34,016 nt of DNA from CAYUIS01 sp964444825. GTDB taxonomy: Bacteria; Chloroflexota; Anaerolineae; B4-G1. Each line of letters starts with the position of its first letter. The first letter of the stretch is position 1. Shown piece by piece: positions 23,687-31,724 of this stretch. Both the position numbers and the translations under genes were made by a program. Where the stretch lies: positions 1-34,016 of the forward strand of contig CAYUIS010000048.1 in NCBI GenBank assembly GCA_964444825.1. Direction: 5' to 3'. The notes beneath the pieces were generated by a model. The model searched no databases and was not told the DNA's origin. It saw only the letters and a list, made by a program, of their open reading frames with translations.

Positions 23687-24844
23687 TCATTCCTCGACCA
23701 ACGGATGCACCTCGACGATCTCTCCGCCTTTGAGGAACACCCGCGTCAGACGGGGTAAGATGCCGGTCGTTACCTCATAGTTGATCGTCTCAGCCCAGCG
23801 GGCGACCTCCTCGGCTGAGATGTGCCCCTCCCCCTGCCGCCCGATCAGCACCACCTCGTCGTGTAGCCGGACGTCGGGTATGTGGCTGACGTCCACCACG
23901 AACTGGTCCATACACACCCGCCCCCGGATGAGGGCGCGCTGGCCATGGATGAGCACCGCGCCCCGGTTGGAGAGGATGCGGTGGTAGCCATCACCGTAGC
24001 CGACAGGGACGAGCGCCACGCGCTTGGGCTTGTCCGTGATGTACGTTCGGCCGTAGCTGATGCTGGCTCCGGCTGGCAATGTGCGCACGCGGGCCACCCG
24101 GCTCTTGAGCGTCAACGCCGGGCGCAGTGGAATGGCCGGCTCCACCTCGTCCGACGGGCGCAATCCGTACAGGGCGATACCGCAGCGCAGCATGTCCAGT
24201 GCCATCTCCGGCAGGTCGAGTGTGGTGGCACTGTTGGATACGTGTTTGAGAGGAAAGCTGAAGCCCGCCTCCTCCAATTGCTTCACCACGTCCACGTAAA
24301 TGCGGAACTGGCGGTGGGTAAAGGCCTTGTCGGCCAGGTCGGCCACGGCGTGGTGGGTGTACAACCCCTCCAACGCCAAACCCGGCAACCTGCTCAGGAA
24401 GCGCACAAAGTCCAGCACCTCGCCGGGCAGGAGGCCGTAGCGACCCATCCCGGTGTCCACTTTGACGTGAACGGGAAGCGTCTTGCCCTGCGCCGCCGAC
24501 GACAATGCCTCGGCCTGGGGCTTGCTGTTGACCGTCGGGGTCAGGTCCCAGTGCACGACTCGCTCCGACGCGGTGGGTAGGGTGTAGCCCATGACGAGGA
24601 TGGGGGCCATGATTCCCGCCTGGCGCAGTTGCACCCCTTCCAGTACGCGATGCACTGCCAGACGTGTCGCGCCGCCCTCCATCGCTGCCCGCGCCACCGG
24701 TACAGCCCCGTGGCCGTACCCGTTGGCCTTGACGGCGACCATCAGTTCCGCCTTCCCCCCGGCGCGGGTTTTCAGCCCGGCAGCGTTGGAGGCGATGGCG
24801 TCCAGGTCAATCTCTGCCCAGGTTAGAACGTCGTCCAGTTCCAC
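23687..24844 (-). CDS. alr: Alanine racemase
   Basis: The 385-aa PLP enzyme converts L- and D-alanine for peptidoglycan. The PLP Lys is K39 in AVKANGYGHG, the substrate loop reads THHAVADL, and the second catalytic region has SISYGRTY and VPVGYGDGY. Length is normal for Alr (about 360-390 aa). The start is GTG with AAGGGAG 5 nt upstream. It lies after the liv terminator, in a separate unit from the transporter, and before the aminotransferase promoter. It may also feed the D- to L-alanine route toward alanine dehydrogenase (inference). Confidence 0.95.
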   Translation of the reverse strand: MELDDVLTWAEIDLDAIASNAAGLKTRAGGKAELMVAVKANGYGHGAVPVARAAMEGGATRLAVHRVLEGVQLRQAGIMAPILVMGYTLPTASERVVHWDLTPTVNSKPQAEALSSAAQGKTLPVHVKVDTGMGRYGLLPGEVLDFVRFLSRLPGLALEGLYTHHAVADLADKAFTHRQFRIYVDVVKQLEEAGFSFPLKHVSNSATTLDLPEMALDMLRCGIALYGLRPSDEVEPAIPLRPALTLKSRVARVRTLPAGASISYGRTYITDKPKRVALVPVGYGDGYHRILSNRGAVLIHGQRALIRGRVCMDQFVVDVSHIPDVRLHDEVVLIGRQGEGHISAEEVARWAETINYEVTTGILPRLTRVFLKGGEIVEVHPLVEE

Positions 24845-24889
24845 GTTTGCTCCCTTGAATACGGATTGGCAGGATTAGCGGACGCAAAA

Positions 24890-24915
24890 GCCCCCTGCGC
24901 CCAAGACGAGGGGGC
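24890..24915 (-). terminator. Intrinsic terminator of the liv operon
   Basis: A 7-bp stem (GCCCCCT at 24890-24896 with AGGGGGC at 24909-24915) is followed on the minus strand by TTTTGCG. It starts about 33 nt past the livF stop codon and separates the transporter from alr. Confidence 0.75.
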
Positions 24916-24947
24916 CATCTCTTGATCCTGTCTCTTGCCCCTTTGAC

Positions 24948-25682
24948 TTATCCGCCCAGGTATGCCTTCTTCACCTCTGGATTGGCGACCAGTTCCGCCG
25001 ACGTTCCCTCCAGGACAACGTTCCCCGTTTCCAACACGTACCCACGTTGGGCCAGTTTGAGCGCCATGTTAGCGTTCTGCTCCACCAGCAGGATGGTTGT
25101 GCCCTGGGCGTTGATCTCTTTGATGGTCTCGAAAATATCTCTTACCAGAACGGGAGCCAACCCCATCGAAGGCTCATCCAGGAGCACCAGTTGGCCCCGG
25201 GTCATAAGCGCCCGGCCCACGGCCAACATCTGCTGCTCGCCGCCGCTCAAGGTCTCGCCACTCTGGCGCTTGCGCTCCTCCAGGCGGGGAAATATCTCGA
25301 ACACGCGCTTGAGGTCCTTTTCGATTTGGGGTTTGTCCTTGCGGGCATAGGTCGCCAGTTTGAGGTTCTCCAGCACCGACAGGTTGCCAAAGATGCGGCG
25401 TCCCTCGGGCACCTGGGCGATACCGAACTTGCCCACTACCTGGTGGGGCTTGTACTGGAGCATGTCTTCGTCCTGGTACATAATGCTCCCGCCCGTGACC
25501 GTTCCACCCAGTTCGGCCACGTGGGGGATCTGGCGGGAGATGGTCATCAGGGTGGTAGTCTTGCCAGCGCCATTGGCCCCTATGAGGGTCACGATCTCTC
25601 CTTCGTCCACGCCGAATGAGACGCCGTGCAGGGCCTCGATGTTACCGTAGCTGACTCGCAGATCCTTCACCTCAAGCAGCAT
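24948..25682 (-). CDS. livF: Branched-chain amino acid ABC transporter ATP-binding protein LivF
   Basis: The 244-aa ATPase shows Walker A GANGAGKTT (about 35-43), signature LSGGEQQM, Walker B VLLDEPSMGLAP and the LVEQNANMAL H-region characteristic of LivF. With LivG it powers import of branched-chain or other hydrophobic amino acids. Its ATG touches the livG stop codon, and it is the last gene before the terminator. Confidence 0.96.
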   Translation of the reverse strand: MLLEVKDLRVSYGNIEALHGVSFGVDEGEIVTLIGANGAGKTTTLMTISRQIPHVAELGGTVTGGSIMYQDEDMLQYKPHQVVGKFGIAQVPEGRRIFGNLSVLENLKLATYARKDKPQIEKDLKRVFEIFPRLEERKRQSGETLSGGEQQMLAVGRALMTRGQLVLLDEPSMGLAPVLVRDIFETIKEINAQGTTILLVEQNANMALKLAQRGYVLETGNVVLEGTSAELVANPEVKKAYLGG

Positions 25683-26449
25683 CAGAACACCTCCTCGCCC
25701 AGATACGCCTCGATCACCCTGGGATTGTCCTGTATTTCCCCCGGTGTGCCTCCGGCGATGGTCTCACCAAAGTCAATCACCTTGATCCGCTCGCAGATGT
25801 TCATTATGACCCGCATCTGATGCTCAATGATCCAGATGGTCAGATCAAATTCCTGGCGAATTCGTTGGATGAAATCCATCAGGTCACCGATCTCGCCGGG
25901 ATTCATCCCGGCTGCTGGCTCGTCGAGCAGGAGCAGTTGTGGCTCGGTAGCCAGCGCACGGGCGATCTCTACCCGCCGCTGCGCCCCATACGGCATGTTT
26001 TTGGCCAGTTCTTGCGCATCCTTCTCCAGGCCGAACACGGCCAGCAACGCCATTGCTTGCTCTTTGATCTCTTTTTCTTCTTTCCGATACTTGGGGCCGT
26101 GCAGGATCGAATCCAGTAGGCTATACTTGATACGGGAAGCGCGAGCGATGCAGATGTTGTCCAGCACGGTCAGTTCGTTCCACAGCCGGATGGTCTGGAA
26201 AGTACGCGCGATGCCCTGGGCCGTGATTTGGTGGGGGCGCAGACCGACCAGGTTGTTGCCGTTGAACTGCACCTGGCCTTCGCTCGGTTTGTACGCCCCG
26301 GTGACCAGGTTAAAGATCGTCGTCTTGCCTGCCCCGTTGGGACCGATCAGGCCGACCAACTCCCCCTCTTCCAGGTTGAGGTTAAAGTCATAAACGGCCC
26401 GCAGCCCACCGAAAAAGTGAGTCATATCTCTAATTTGAAGCAGAGACAT
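25682..26449 (-). CDS. livG: Branched-chain amino acid ABC transporter ATP-binding protein LivG
   Basis: The 255-aa ATPase has Walker A GPNGAGKTT, a signature region degenerated to MPYGAQRRVEIARALA, Walker B LLLDEPAAGMNP and the WIIEHQMRVIM H-region, as in LivG. It pairs with LivF. The start overlaps livM by 20 nt and the end overlaps livF by 1 nt, showing tight coupling. Confidence 0.96.
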   Translation of the reverse strand: MSLLQIRDMTHFFGGLRAVYDFNLNLEEGELVGLIGPNGAGKTTIFNLVTGAYKPSEGQVQFNGNNLVGLRPHQITAQGIARTFQTIRLWNELTVLDNICIARASRIKYSLLDSILHGPKYRKEEKEIKEQAMALLAVFGLEKDAQELAKNMPYGAQRRVEIARALATEPQLLLLDEPAAGMNPGEIGDLMDFIQRIRQEFDLTIWIIEHQMRVIMNICERIKVIDFGETIAGGTPGEIQDNPRVIEAYLGEEVF

Positions 26450-27473
26450 AACTCTCCTCCTTGGAACCGAAAATCACCCGCAACCTGGGGAAGACGTCGG
26501 TCAGTTCCTTGTTTCCCAGGATGCCGGTGGGACGGCGAAGCATCATCACTACCAACAGCAGAGGGATGACCACCCACTTGTACAGCCCCAGCGGGCGCAA
26601 CACTTCCAACAGCAAGGTAAAGCCGATGGCGCTGATGATAGAGCCGCTGATAGAACCCATCCCACCCAGGTATACCATAACCATGACCTCGGTGGATTTG
26701 AGGATAGTGAACGTGCCGGGATTGATGTATCCGCCAGGCCCGTGGGCGAACAGACCGCCGGCCAGTCCGGCCAGCCCGCACGATAGCATAAAGGCGATCA
26801 GCTTGACGCGGTGGGTGTTGACGCTCATCAACTCGGCTGCGATCTCGTCCTCCCGGATGGCCTCCACGCCCTTGCCGAGTGTGGAGGACACAAAGTTGCG
26901 GATGATGAGGATGGTGACGATCATCCCGATGAACGTCCAGATGAGCAGCCACGGCGCGTCAAAGACGTCGGCCATGCCATTCATCACCCGCTTCATGCCC
27001 ACAAAGCCCCGGGGGCCGCCGATGACCTCCATATTCTCGATAGCGCTCTTGATAATGTAATTGACGGCCAGGGTGATGATCGCTAAATAGTCCCCTCGGG
27101 TTCGGAAGGAGGGAATGGCGACGAGCAAACCCACCAGAGCGGCAGCGATAGCGCCGATGATCAAGGCCACGGGGAACAGCGGAATGGCCCAGGCGGCGGG
27201 GAGGACGGGCAAGCCGAACACTTTGTCATCGGCGAACAGCCAGACGGTCAAGATTCCAGCCACGTAGGCCCCCACGGCCATAAAGCCGGCGTGCCCGCAG
27301 GAGAACTCGCCCATGTAGCCGTTGACCAGGTTCAGGCTGACCGTCAGGATGATGTTGATGCCCATAAACAGCAGGACCAGTTCCCAGTACTCGTTAAAGA
27401 GGCGCAACCAGGAGCCGCCTATGACTGCCACAAATAGTAGCAGAACGATCAGGGGTAGGTAGAATTTTTTCAT
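26430..27473 (-). CDS. livM: Branched-chain amino acid ABC transporter permease LivM
   Basis: The 347-aa multi-spanning protein contains LNLVNGYMGEFSCGHAGFMAVGAY near the N-terminus (in part) and the EAA-loop region IREDEIAAELMSVNTHRVKL that contacts the ATPases, both typical of LivM. It forms the translocation pore with LivH. It starts 3 nt after livH and overlaps livG. Confidence 0.95.
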   Translation of the reverse strand: MKKFYLPLIVLLLFVAVIGGSWLRLFNEYWELVLLFMGINIILTVSLNLVNGYMGEFSCGHAGFMAVGAYVAGILTVWLFADDKVFGLPVLPAAWAIPLFPVALIIGAIAAALVGLLVAIPSFRTRGDYLAIITLAVNYIIKSAIENMEVIGGPRGFVGMKRVMNGMADVFDAPWLLIWTFIGMIVTILIIRNFVSSTLGKGVEAIREDEIAAELMSVNTHRVKLIAFMLSCGLAGLAGGLFAHGPGGYINPGTFTILKSTEVMVMVYLGGMGSISGSIISAIGFTLLLEVLRPLGLYKWVVIPLLLVVMMLRRPTGILGNKELTDVFPRLRVIFGSKEESYVSASN

Positions 27474-27476
27474 TGG

Positions 27477-28433
27477 TTACACCTTTTGCCTTCTTGCCAC
27501 GCCAAAGATGCCGGTGGGTTTGATAGTCAGGATCACCAGCAGCACGGTGAAGGATACCAGGTCGCGGTAGGTGGAGGACAGCCATTCAAAGCCGGAGACC
27601 GAGCCGAGAGCAACGACGAAAATCTCGATGAACGCCAGGAGGAAACCGCCCACCATGGCTCCTCTGATCTCCCCGATCCCACCCACCACCGCGGCGATGA
27701 ACGCTTTCCAGCCAATGAGAATGCCCATGTCAAAGCTGATTCTGTGATAGGCGGAGCCGAACATAACACCGGCCAGCGCCGCCAACGAGGAGCCAATGAC
27801 AAAGGTGGCGGCGATGATGGTATTCAGGGGCACGCCCATCAGTGGCACGGCCACCTTGTCGTAGGAGATGGCGCGCATAGCCAGACCTATCTTGGTGCGG
27901 CGCAGAAACACCTCCAGGCCGACCATCACCACCACGGCCAGCCCGATAACGATGAGTTTGACGTTGGTAAAGCTCACGCCCCCTATAGTGTAAATCTTGG
28001 TCTCGATCAGTTCCGGGAAACCTCGGGCAGCGCCACCCAGCGAGGCCAGGTTCAAATACTCCAAAAAGATACCGATCATCAAGGCGGTGATGACCAGGTA
28101 CAACCGGTGGGCGCCTCGTTCTCGCAAGGGGCGATAGGCCACCCGCTCAATGGTCACGCCCACCCCCGCCGTCAGGATCATTGCGCCCAGTATGGTCAAC
28201 ACCAGGATGAGCCACGAGGGCAAAGCGAACGGCAAACTGAAAGCGCCTTCCCCCAGCAAAAAGACAGCGATAAAGTAGGCGATAAAAGCGCCGACCATAA
28301 AGATGTCGCCGTGGGCAAAGTTGATCAGCAACAAGACACCGTAGACCATCGTATAACCCAGGGCGATCAGGGCATAAAAACTGCCCCACTGCATTGCGTT
28401 GAGCAGGTGCTGAAGAAAGATGGCTGTCGTCAT
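27477..28433 (-). CDS. livH: Branched-chain amino acid ABC transporter permease LivH
   Basis: The ATG at 28433 is chosen because GAGGAGG lies 5 nt upstream; it gives 318 aa beginning MTTAIFLQHLLNAMQWGSFY. The ALIALGYTMVYGVLLLINFAHGD signature and the EAA-type loop near AMRAISYDKVAVPLMG identify LivH. It makes the pore with LivM. It follows livK after a 172-nt gap with a strong hairpin. Confidence 0.95.
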   Translation of the reverse strand: MTTAIFLQHLLNAMQWGSFYALIALGYTMVYGVLLLINFAHGDIFMVGAFIAYFIAVFLLGEGAFSLPFALPSWLILVLTILGAMILTAGVGVTIERVAYRPLRERGAHRLYLVITALMIGIFLEYLNLASLGGAARGFPELIETKIYTIGGVSFTNVKLIVIGLAVVVMVGLEVFLRRTKIGLAMRAISYDKVAVPLMGVPLNTIIAATFVIGSSLAALAGVMFGSAYHRISFDMGILIGWKAFIAAVVGGIGEIRGAMVGGFLLAFIEIFVVALGSVSGFEWLSSTYRDLVSFTVLLVILTIKPTGIFGVARRQKV

Positions 28434-28507
28434 ACATACCTCCTCAAAATCGGGGAAACCCGCCATCCCGATCCGTTAATCCTGCAAATCCATGTTCTCA
28501 CATCAGA

Positions 28508-28542
28508 AGGAGAGGGGCCTGATGTATCAGGTCCCCTCTCCT
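28508..28542 (-). promoter_or_regulatory. Long hairpin between livK and livH
   Basis: A 16-bp stem (AGGAGAGGGG plus CCTGAT, pairing with ATCAGG and CCCCTCTCCT, one bulged T) has a 2-nt loop and no T-tract on the minus strand. It sits in the same place as the hairpin in the Aap operon: after the binding-protein gene and before the permeases. Confidence 0.65.
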
Positions 28543-28605
28543 ATCTAAGCCATCCCCTCTAAGTACCGAGATACGAGAGATGTGGAGGGGGGAACTCGCG
28601 TCCCG

Positions 28606-29778
28606 CTACGGGCAGGCCGAGTCGTAGAATGTGAACTTGCCGCCCTCGATCTTGACGATGACCGCGCACTTGATGGGGTCACCCTCAGGGGTAAAGGTCA
28701 TATTGCCAGTGATGCCGGCAAAGTCCGTGATCTTGCCCAACTCGTTCTTCACGGCCTCTCGATCCTGGGCCAGATCGCCGCTCAACCCGCCAGTGTTCTG
28801 GACCGCCTGCAGCAGGAGGCCCATGGCATCCCAGGTCAGGGCAGCCACGTCACCGGGGGTCTCGCTATGCAGTCCCTCGTAGGCGTCAATGAATGCCTTG
28901 GTGGCACCCGTCGCGCCCTCGGCGGCGTAGTGGGTGCTGAAGAACAGCCCCTCGCAGGCGTCGCCGCACAGTTCCAGCGTCTGGGGGTCGCCCCAAGAGT
29001 CCGAACCGACGATGATCTGTGTCAGACCCAGTTCCTGGGCCTGTTTGACGATCAGCGGCACTTCGTTGTAGTACTGGGGCGTGAACAACACTTGGGCGTC
29101 CGTCCCCTTGATCTTGGTCAACTGGGCGCTAAAGTCCGCGTCGCCGGTGGTAAAGCTCTCATAAGCCACCACCGATCCCGCGCCGTGCAGTGTCTCCCAG
29201 GCGTCGCGGAAATTCTCGGCCAATCCCTTGGGATAGTCAGAGGCCACGTCGTACAGCACGGCCGCCTTGCTAAAGCCAAACTCGTCGGTGATAAAGTTTG
29301 CCACCACCGGCCCCTGGAAGGGGTCGAGGAAGCAGCCACGAAAGACCCACGGCCGGTTCAGGGTGGTGTTGGGGTTGGTGGACCAGGGGCTGATCATGGG
29401 TGTCTCGTTCTCGTTGCACACCTCGCCGGTGGGCACGGCCTGCTTGCTGGACTGCGGGCCGATGATTGCGAGCACTTGATCCTGAGTAATCAGCTTGGTT
29501 GCCGCTGCTGTGGCTGATTCGGCTTTGGATTCGTTGTCCTCAATGACCAACTCGATGGTGTGCTTTGTCCCGCCGACGTCCAGGCCGCCGGCCTCGTTGA
29601 TCTCGGTAGCCATCATCTCGGCTGCACGTTGAGACTGGGTACCAACGTAGGCGATGTCGCCCGTCATAGGTACGTCAAGCCCGATCTTGATCGTCGCTGC
29701 TCCCCCACCGCCACAACCGGTGAGAGCGGGAACGACTATAATCAGGGCCAACGCTAAAAGAGTGACTTTTTTGAGCAT
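28606..29778 (-). CDS. livK: Branched-chain amino acid substrate-binding lipoprotein LivK
   Basis: The ATG at 29778 (AAAGGAG 10 nt upstream) gives 390 aa with a lipoprotein signal ending LTGC (C22), a Gly-rich spacer and a type I periplasmic-binding fold (IKIGLDVPMTGDIAYVG...AAEMMATEINEAGGL). It captures amino acids, probably branched-chain, for LivHMGF. A longer in-frame start near 29901 lacks a signal peptide and is rejected. The leader holds a TATAAT promoter and an orphan Shine-Dalgarno motif. Confidence 0.95.
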   Translation of the reverse strand: MLKKVTLLALALIIVVPALTGCGGGGAATIKIGLDVPMTGDIAYVGTQSQRAAEMMATEINEAGGLDVGGTKHTIELVIEDNESKAESATAAATKLITQDQVLAIIGPQSSKQAVPTGEVCNENETPMISPWSTNPNTTLNRPWVFRGCFLDPFQGPVVANFITDEFGFSKAAVLYDVASDYPKGLAENFRDAWETLHGAGSVVAYESFTTGDADFSAQLTKIKGTDAQVLFTPQYYNEVPLIVKQAQELGLTQIIVGSDSWGDPQTLELCGDACEGLFFSTHYAAEGATGATKAFIDAYEGLHSETPGDVAALTWDAMGLLLQAVQNTGGLSGDLAQDREAVKNELGKITDFAGITGNMTFTPEGDPIKCAVIVKIEGGKFTFYDSACP

Positions 29779-29855
29779 GGGGTATCTTCTCCTTTCATAG
29801 CTAGATGGTGTTTCGTTGTACAAGAAGCGAGAAAGTTTGCAGTCTGTTTCTCTCT

Positions 29856-29872
29856 GCGTTACACCTCCTTTC
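29856..29872 (-). promoter_or_regulatory. Orphan perfect Shine-Dalgarno motif in the livK leader
   Basis: On the minus strand it reads GAAAGGAGGTGTAACGC, 77 nt before the livK start and not linked to a usable start codon. It matches the aapJ leader motif at 15 of 17 positions at a similar distance. Confidence 0.5.
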
Positions 29873-29941
29873 ATTGAAGAACTTTTGGAGCGTGATTGCA
29901 TCTGAGAGTTTTCATTGATCAGACGTGCCTAACAAATGTGG

Positions 29942-29970
29942 ATTATAGCATTTACTCGCCAAAGCCACAA
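29942..29970 (-). promoter_or_regulatory. Sigma70-like promoter of the liv operon
   Basis: On the minus strand there is an extended -10 TGCTATAAT (TATAAT at 29942-29947), a 17-nt spacer and a -35 TTGTGG (29965-29970); TTGACA lies just upstream. The transcript leader is about 155 nt. Confidence 0.7.
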
Positions 29971-30048
29971 GTGTCAACAAGCGGAAAATCTCGTTTTGTA
30001 GCCGCGATTTGTAGTTGGGGTACAGGTCAACAGCTCGGGTGAACGGCC

Positions 30049-30138
30049 TCAGCCGTGTCGCCTAACAAATCGCTGTAGCCGCTCCAGCGCCTCCTCGATC
30101 TTTTCGTAGGCGGTGGCGTAGGAGCAGCGGATGTATCT
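30049..30138 (-). pseudogene. C-terminal remnant of a class I/II aminotransferase
   Basis: A 29-codon frame reading RYIRCSYATAYEKIEEALER and ending in TGA matches the C-terminal tail of aspartate/alanine-type PLP aminotransferases (pattern IR-x-SYA-x-x-x-E-x-x-EAL-x-R). Nothing of the rest of the gene is present upstream, where the alanine dehydrogenase gene begins about 35 nt away. It is a gene scar, probably from a rearrangement that brought the dehydrogenase here. Confidence 0.65.
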
Positions 30139-30173
30139 GTACAGAGGTAGGCTACCGGCGATCAGGCTTGAGC

Positions 30174-31283
30174 CTAGAGCAGCCTGTCGAGCGGCGTGTA
30201 CTCCAGATCGAACGCTTTGGCGACGCCGGGATAGGTGATTTTGCCTTTGTAGGTATTCACTCCTTTTGCCAGGGCGGGATCGGCCCGGACGGCGGCCTCA
30301 GCGCCCAGGTTGGCCAACTTGACGGCGTAGGGAAGGGTAGCATTGCTCAGGGCATAAGTACTGGTGCGCGGCACGGCCCCCGGCATATTGGCCACGCAAT
30401 AGAGAATAACGCCATCTACCATGATGATTGGGTCGGAATGGGTGGTGGGGCGCGTGGTCTCGACGCAGCCTCCCTGATCAACCGCCACGTCTACGATCAC
30501 GCTGCCAGAAGTCATAGTGCCGATCATCTCGCGCGTCACCAGTTTGGGCGCTTTGCCCCCCTTGATCAGCACCGCTCCCACCAGCAGGTCGGCCCGTCGC
30601 ACGGCTTCAGCGATGGTGAGGGGGTTAGAACTCAAGGTGGTCAGTCGCCCACCCATCACCTCGTCGAGGTAGCGCAGCCGGTCGAGGCTGATGTCAATCA
30701 TAAAGACTTGCGCGCCCATTCCCAACGCCATCTGGGCTGCGTTGGTGCCAACCACTCCCGCGCCGATGATGACCACGTCGGCCGGGCGCACGCCCGGGAC
30801 ACCGCCCAGGAGTTTGCCGCGACCACCGTTCATTTTCTCCAGGTAATGTGCACCGACCTGGATCGACATCCTTCCGGCCACCTCGCTCATGGGGGTCAGC
30901 AAGGGCAGATTGCCGTTGGGCATTTCGACGGTCTCGTAGGCGACGCCGGTCGGTCCTCGCGCCACCATCTCGCGGGTCAATCGCTCCTCCGCCGCCAGGT
31001 GCAGGTAGGTGAAGAGCACCAGGTCGGGCCGTAGAAACTCGTATTCGCTGGGTTGTGGTTCTTTGACTTTGACCACCATCTGTGCGCTCCAGGCGTCGGC
31101 GTTGGTGGGCACGATCTTGACGCCGACTTTCTGGTATTGCGCGTCGGGAAAACCACTGCCTTCGCCAGCGTTGGTCTTGACCCACACTTCGTGCCCGGCT
31201 TCCACCAACTGGCGGGCTCCTCCTGGCGTCATAGCTACGCGGTACTCATTATCCTTGATCTCCTTCGGTACCCCAACGATCAT
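30174..31283 (-). CDS. ald: Alanine dehydrogenase
   Basis: The 369-aa enzyme oxidatively deaminates L-alanine to pyruvate, ammonia and NADH. Catalytic residues sit at the family positions: K74 in VKVKEP and H95 in YLHLA. The Rossmann motif GAGVVG is at 174-179 and the start MIVGVPKEIKDNEYRVAMTP is diagnostic. AAGGAG lies 8 nt before the ATG. Upstream are a 75-nt gap with short direct repeats and the PAS gene; downstream is the aminotransferase remnant. In this amino-acid-using context it would supply pyruvate and reducing power. Confidence 0.96.
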   Translation of the reverse strand: MIVGVPKEIKDNEYRVAMTPGGARQLVEAGHEVWVKTNAGEGSGFPDAQYQKVGVKIVPTNADAWSAQMVVKVKEPQPSEYEFLRPDLVLFTYLHLAAEERLTREMVARGPTGVAYETVEMPNGNLPLLTPMSEVAGRMSIQVGAHYLEKMNGGRGKLLGGVPGVRPADVVIIGAGVVGTNAAQMALGMGAQVFMIDISLDRLRYLDEVMGGRLTTLSSNPLTIAEAVRRADLLVGAVLIKGGKAPKLVTREMIGTMTSGSVIVDVAVDQGGCVETTRPTTHSDPIIMVDGVILYCVANMPGAVPRTSTYALSNATLPYAVKLANLGAEAAVRADPALAKGVNTYKGKITYPGVAKAFDLEYTPLDRLL

Positions 31284-31317
31284 CGTTAAATCTCCTTAAG
31301 TGTGCGTCGTGTGATGT

Positions 31318-31343
31318 GTGAAACGTAAGAACGTGAAACGTAA
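31318..31343. repeat. Short direct repeat GTGAAACGTAA, two copies
   Basis: Two exact 11-nt copies (31318-31328 and 31333-31343) have a 15-nt period between the ald start and the PAS gene end. They lie at about the distance where an ald regulator could bind. Confidence 0.6.
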
Positions 31344-31358
31344 TTCGTGCGTCTTGTT

Positions 31359-31724
31359 TTACTCTTCGAAGACCAGATCTGAGCGTTCGTACCAAATCAG
31401 TTCCGCAACACCTCGAAACTGATCTCTGACTATCAGAGGGAAAAAGACTATGCTTTTGCCAAGATCGTCTCCCTTGTCCACACGGTAGCGGGTTGGGGTC
31501 AGGTCACCGGCAAGGTAGCGGGCATACATCTGGCGGAGCATTGACTGCGACTCGGCGTTGTGGCAGTCGAGCAGGTCGGTGCCGACCAGGGCCTGGCCCC
31601 CTCCATAGGCATAGTGTTCAATGGCCAGGTCGTTCATAAAGATGATACGGAAAAACTCGTCGGCGACGGTGACGGAGGCGCGCAGTCCTCCGAGGAGCGC
31701 GTGCGTTTCCTGTGGATCGCTCAT
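31359..31724 (-). CDS. PAS-like domain protein
   Basis: The 121-aa protein is essentially one PAS-like sensor domain: LRASVTVADEFFRIIFMND, a GTDLLDCHNAES segment typical of DUF438/PAS_10-type domains, and a closing strand FRGVAELIWYERS. There is no output domain, so it probably works by binding a partner or ligand. Its ATG overlaps the DUF362 stop by 4 nt (ATGA), so the two are coupled. The ligand is unknown. Confidence 0.75.
   Translation of the reverse strand: MSDPQETHALLGGLRASVTVADEFFRIIFMNDLAIEHYAYGGGQALVGTDLLDCHNAESQSMLRQMYARYLAGDLTPTRYRVDKGDDLGKSIVFFPLIVRDQFRGVAELIWYERSDLVFEE

Noticed and set aside
28474..28500. TTAATCCTGCAAATCC as a mobile repeat, similar to TAATCCTGCCAATCC near 24864
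   Set aside because: The match is short and imperfect, two copies in the window are not enough to support a family, and no terminal features are visible.
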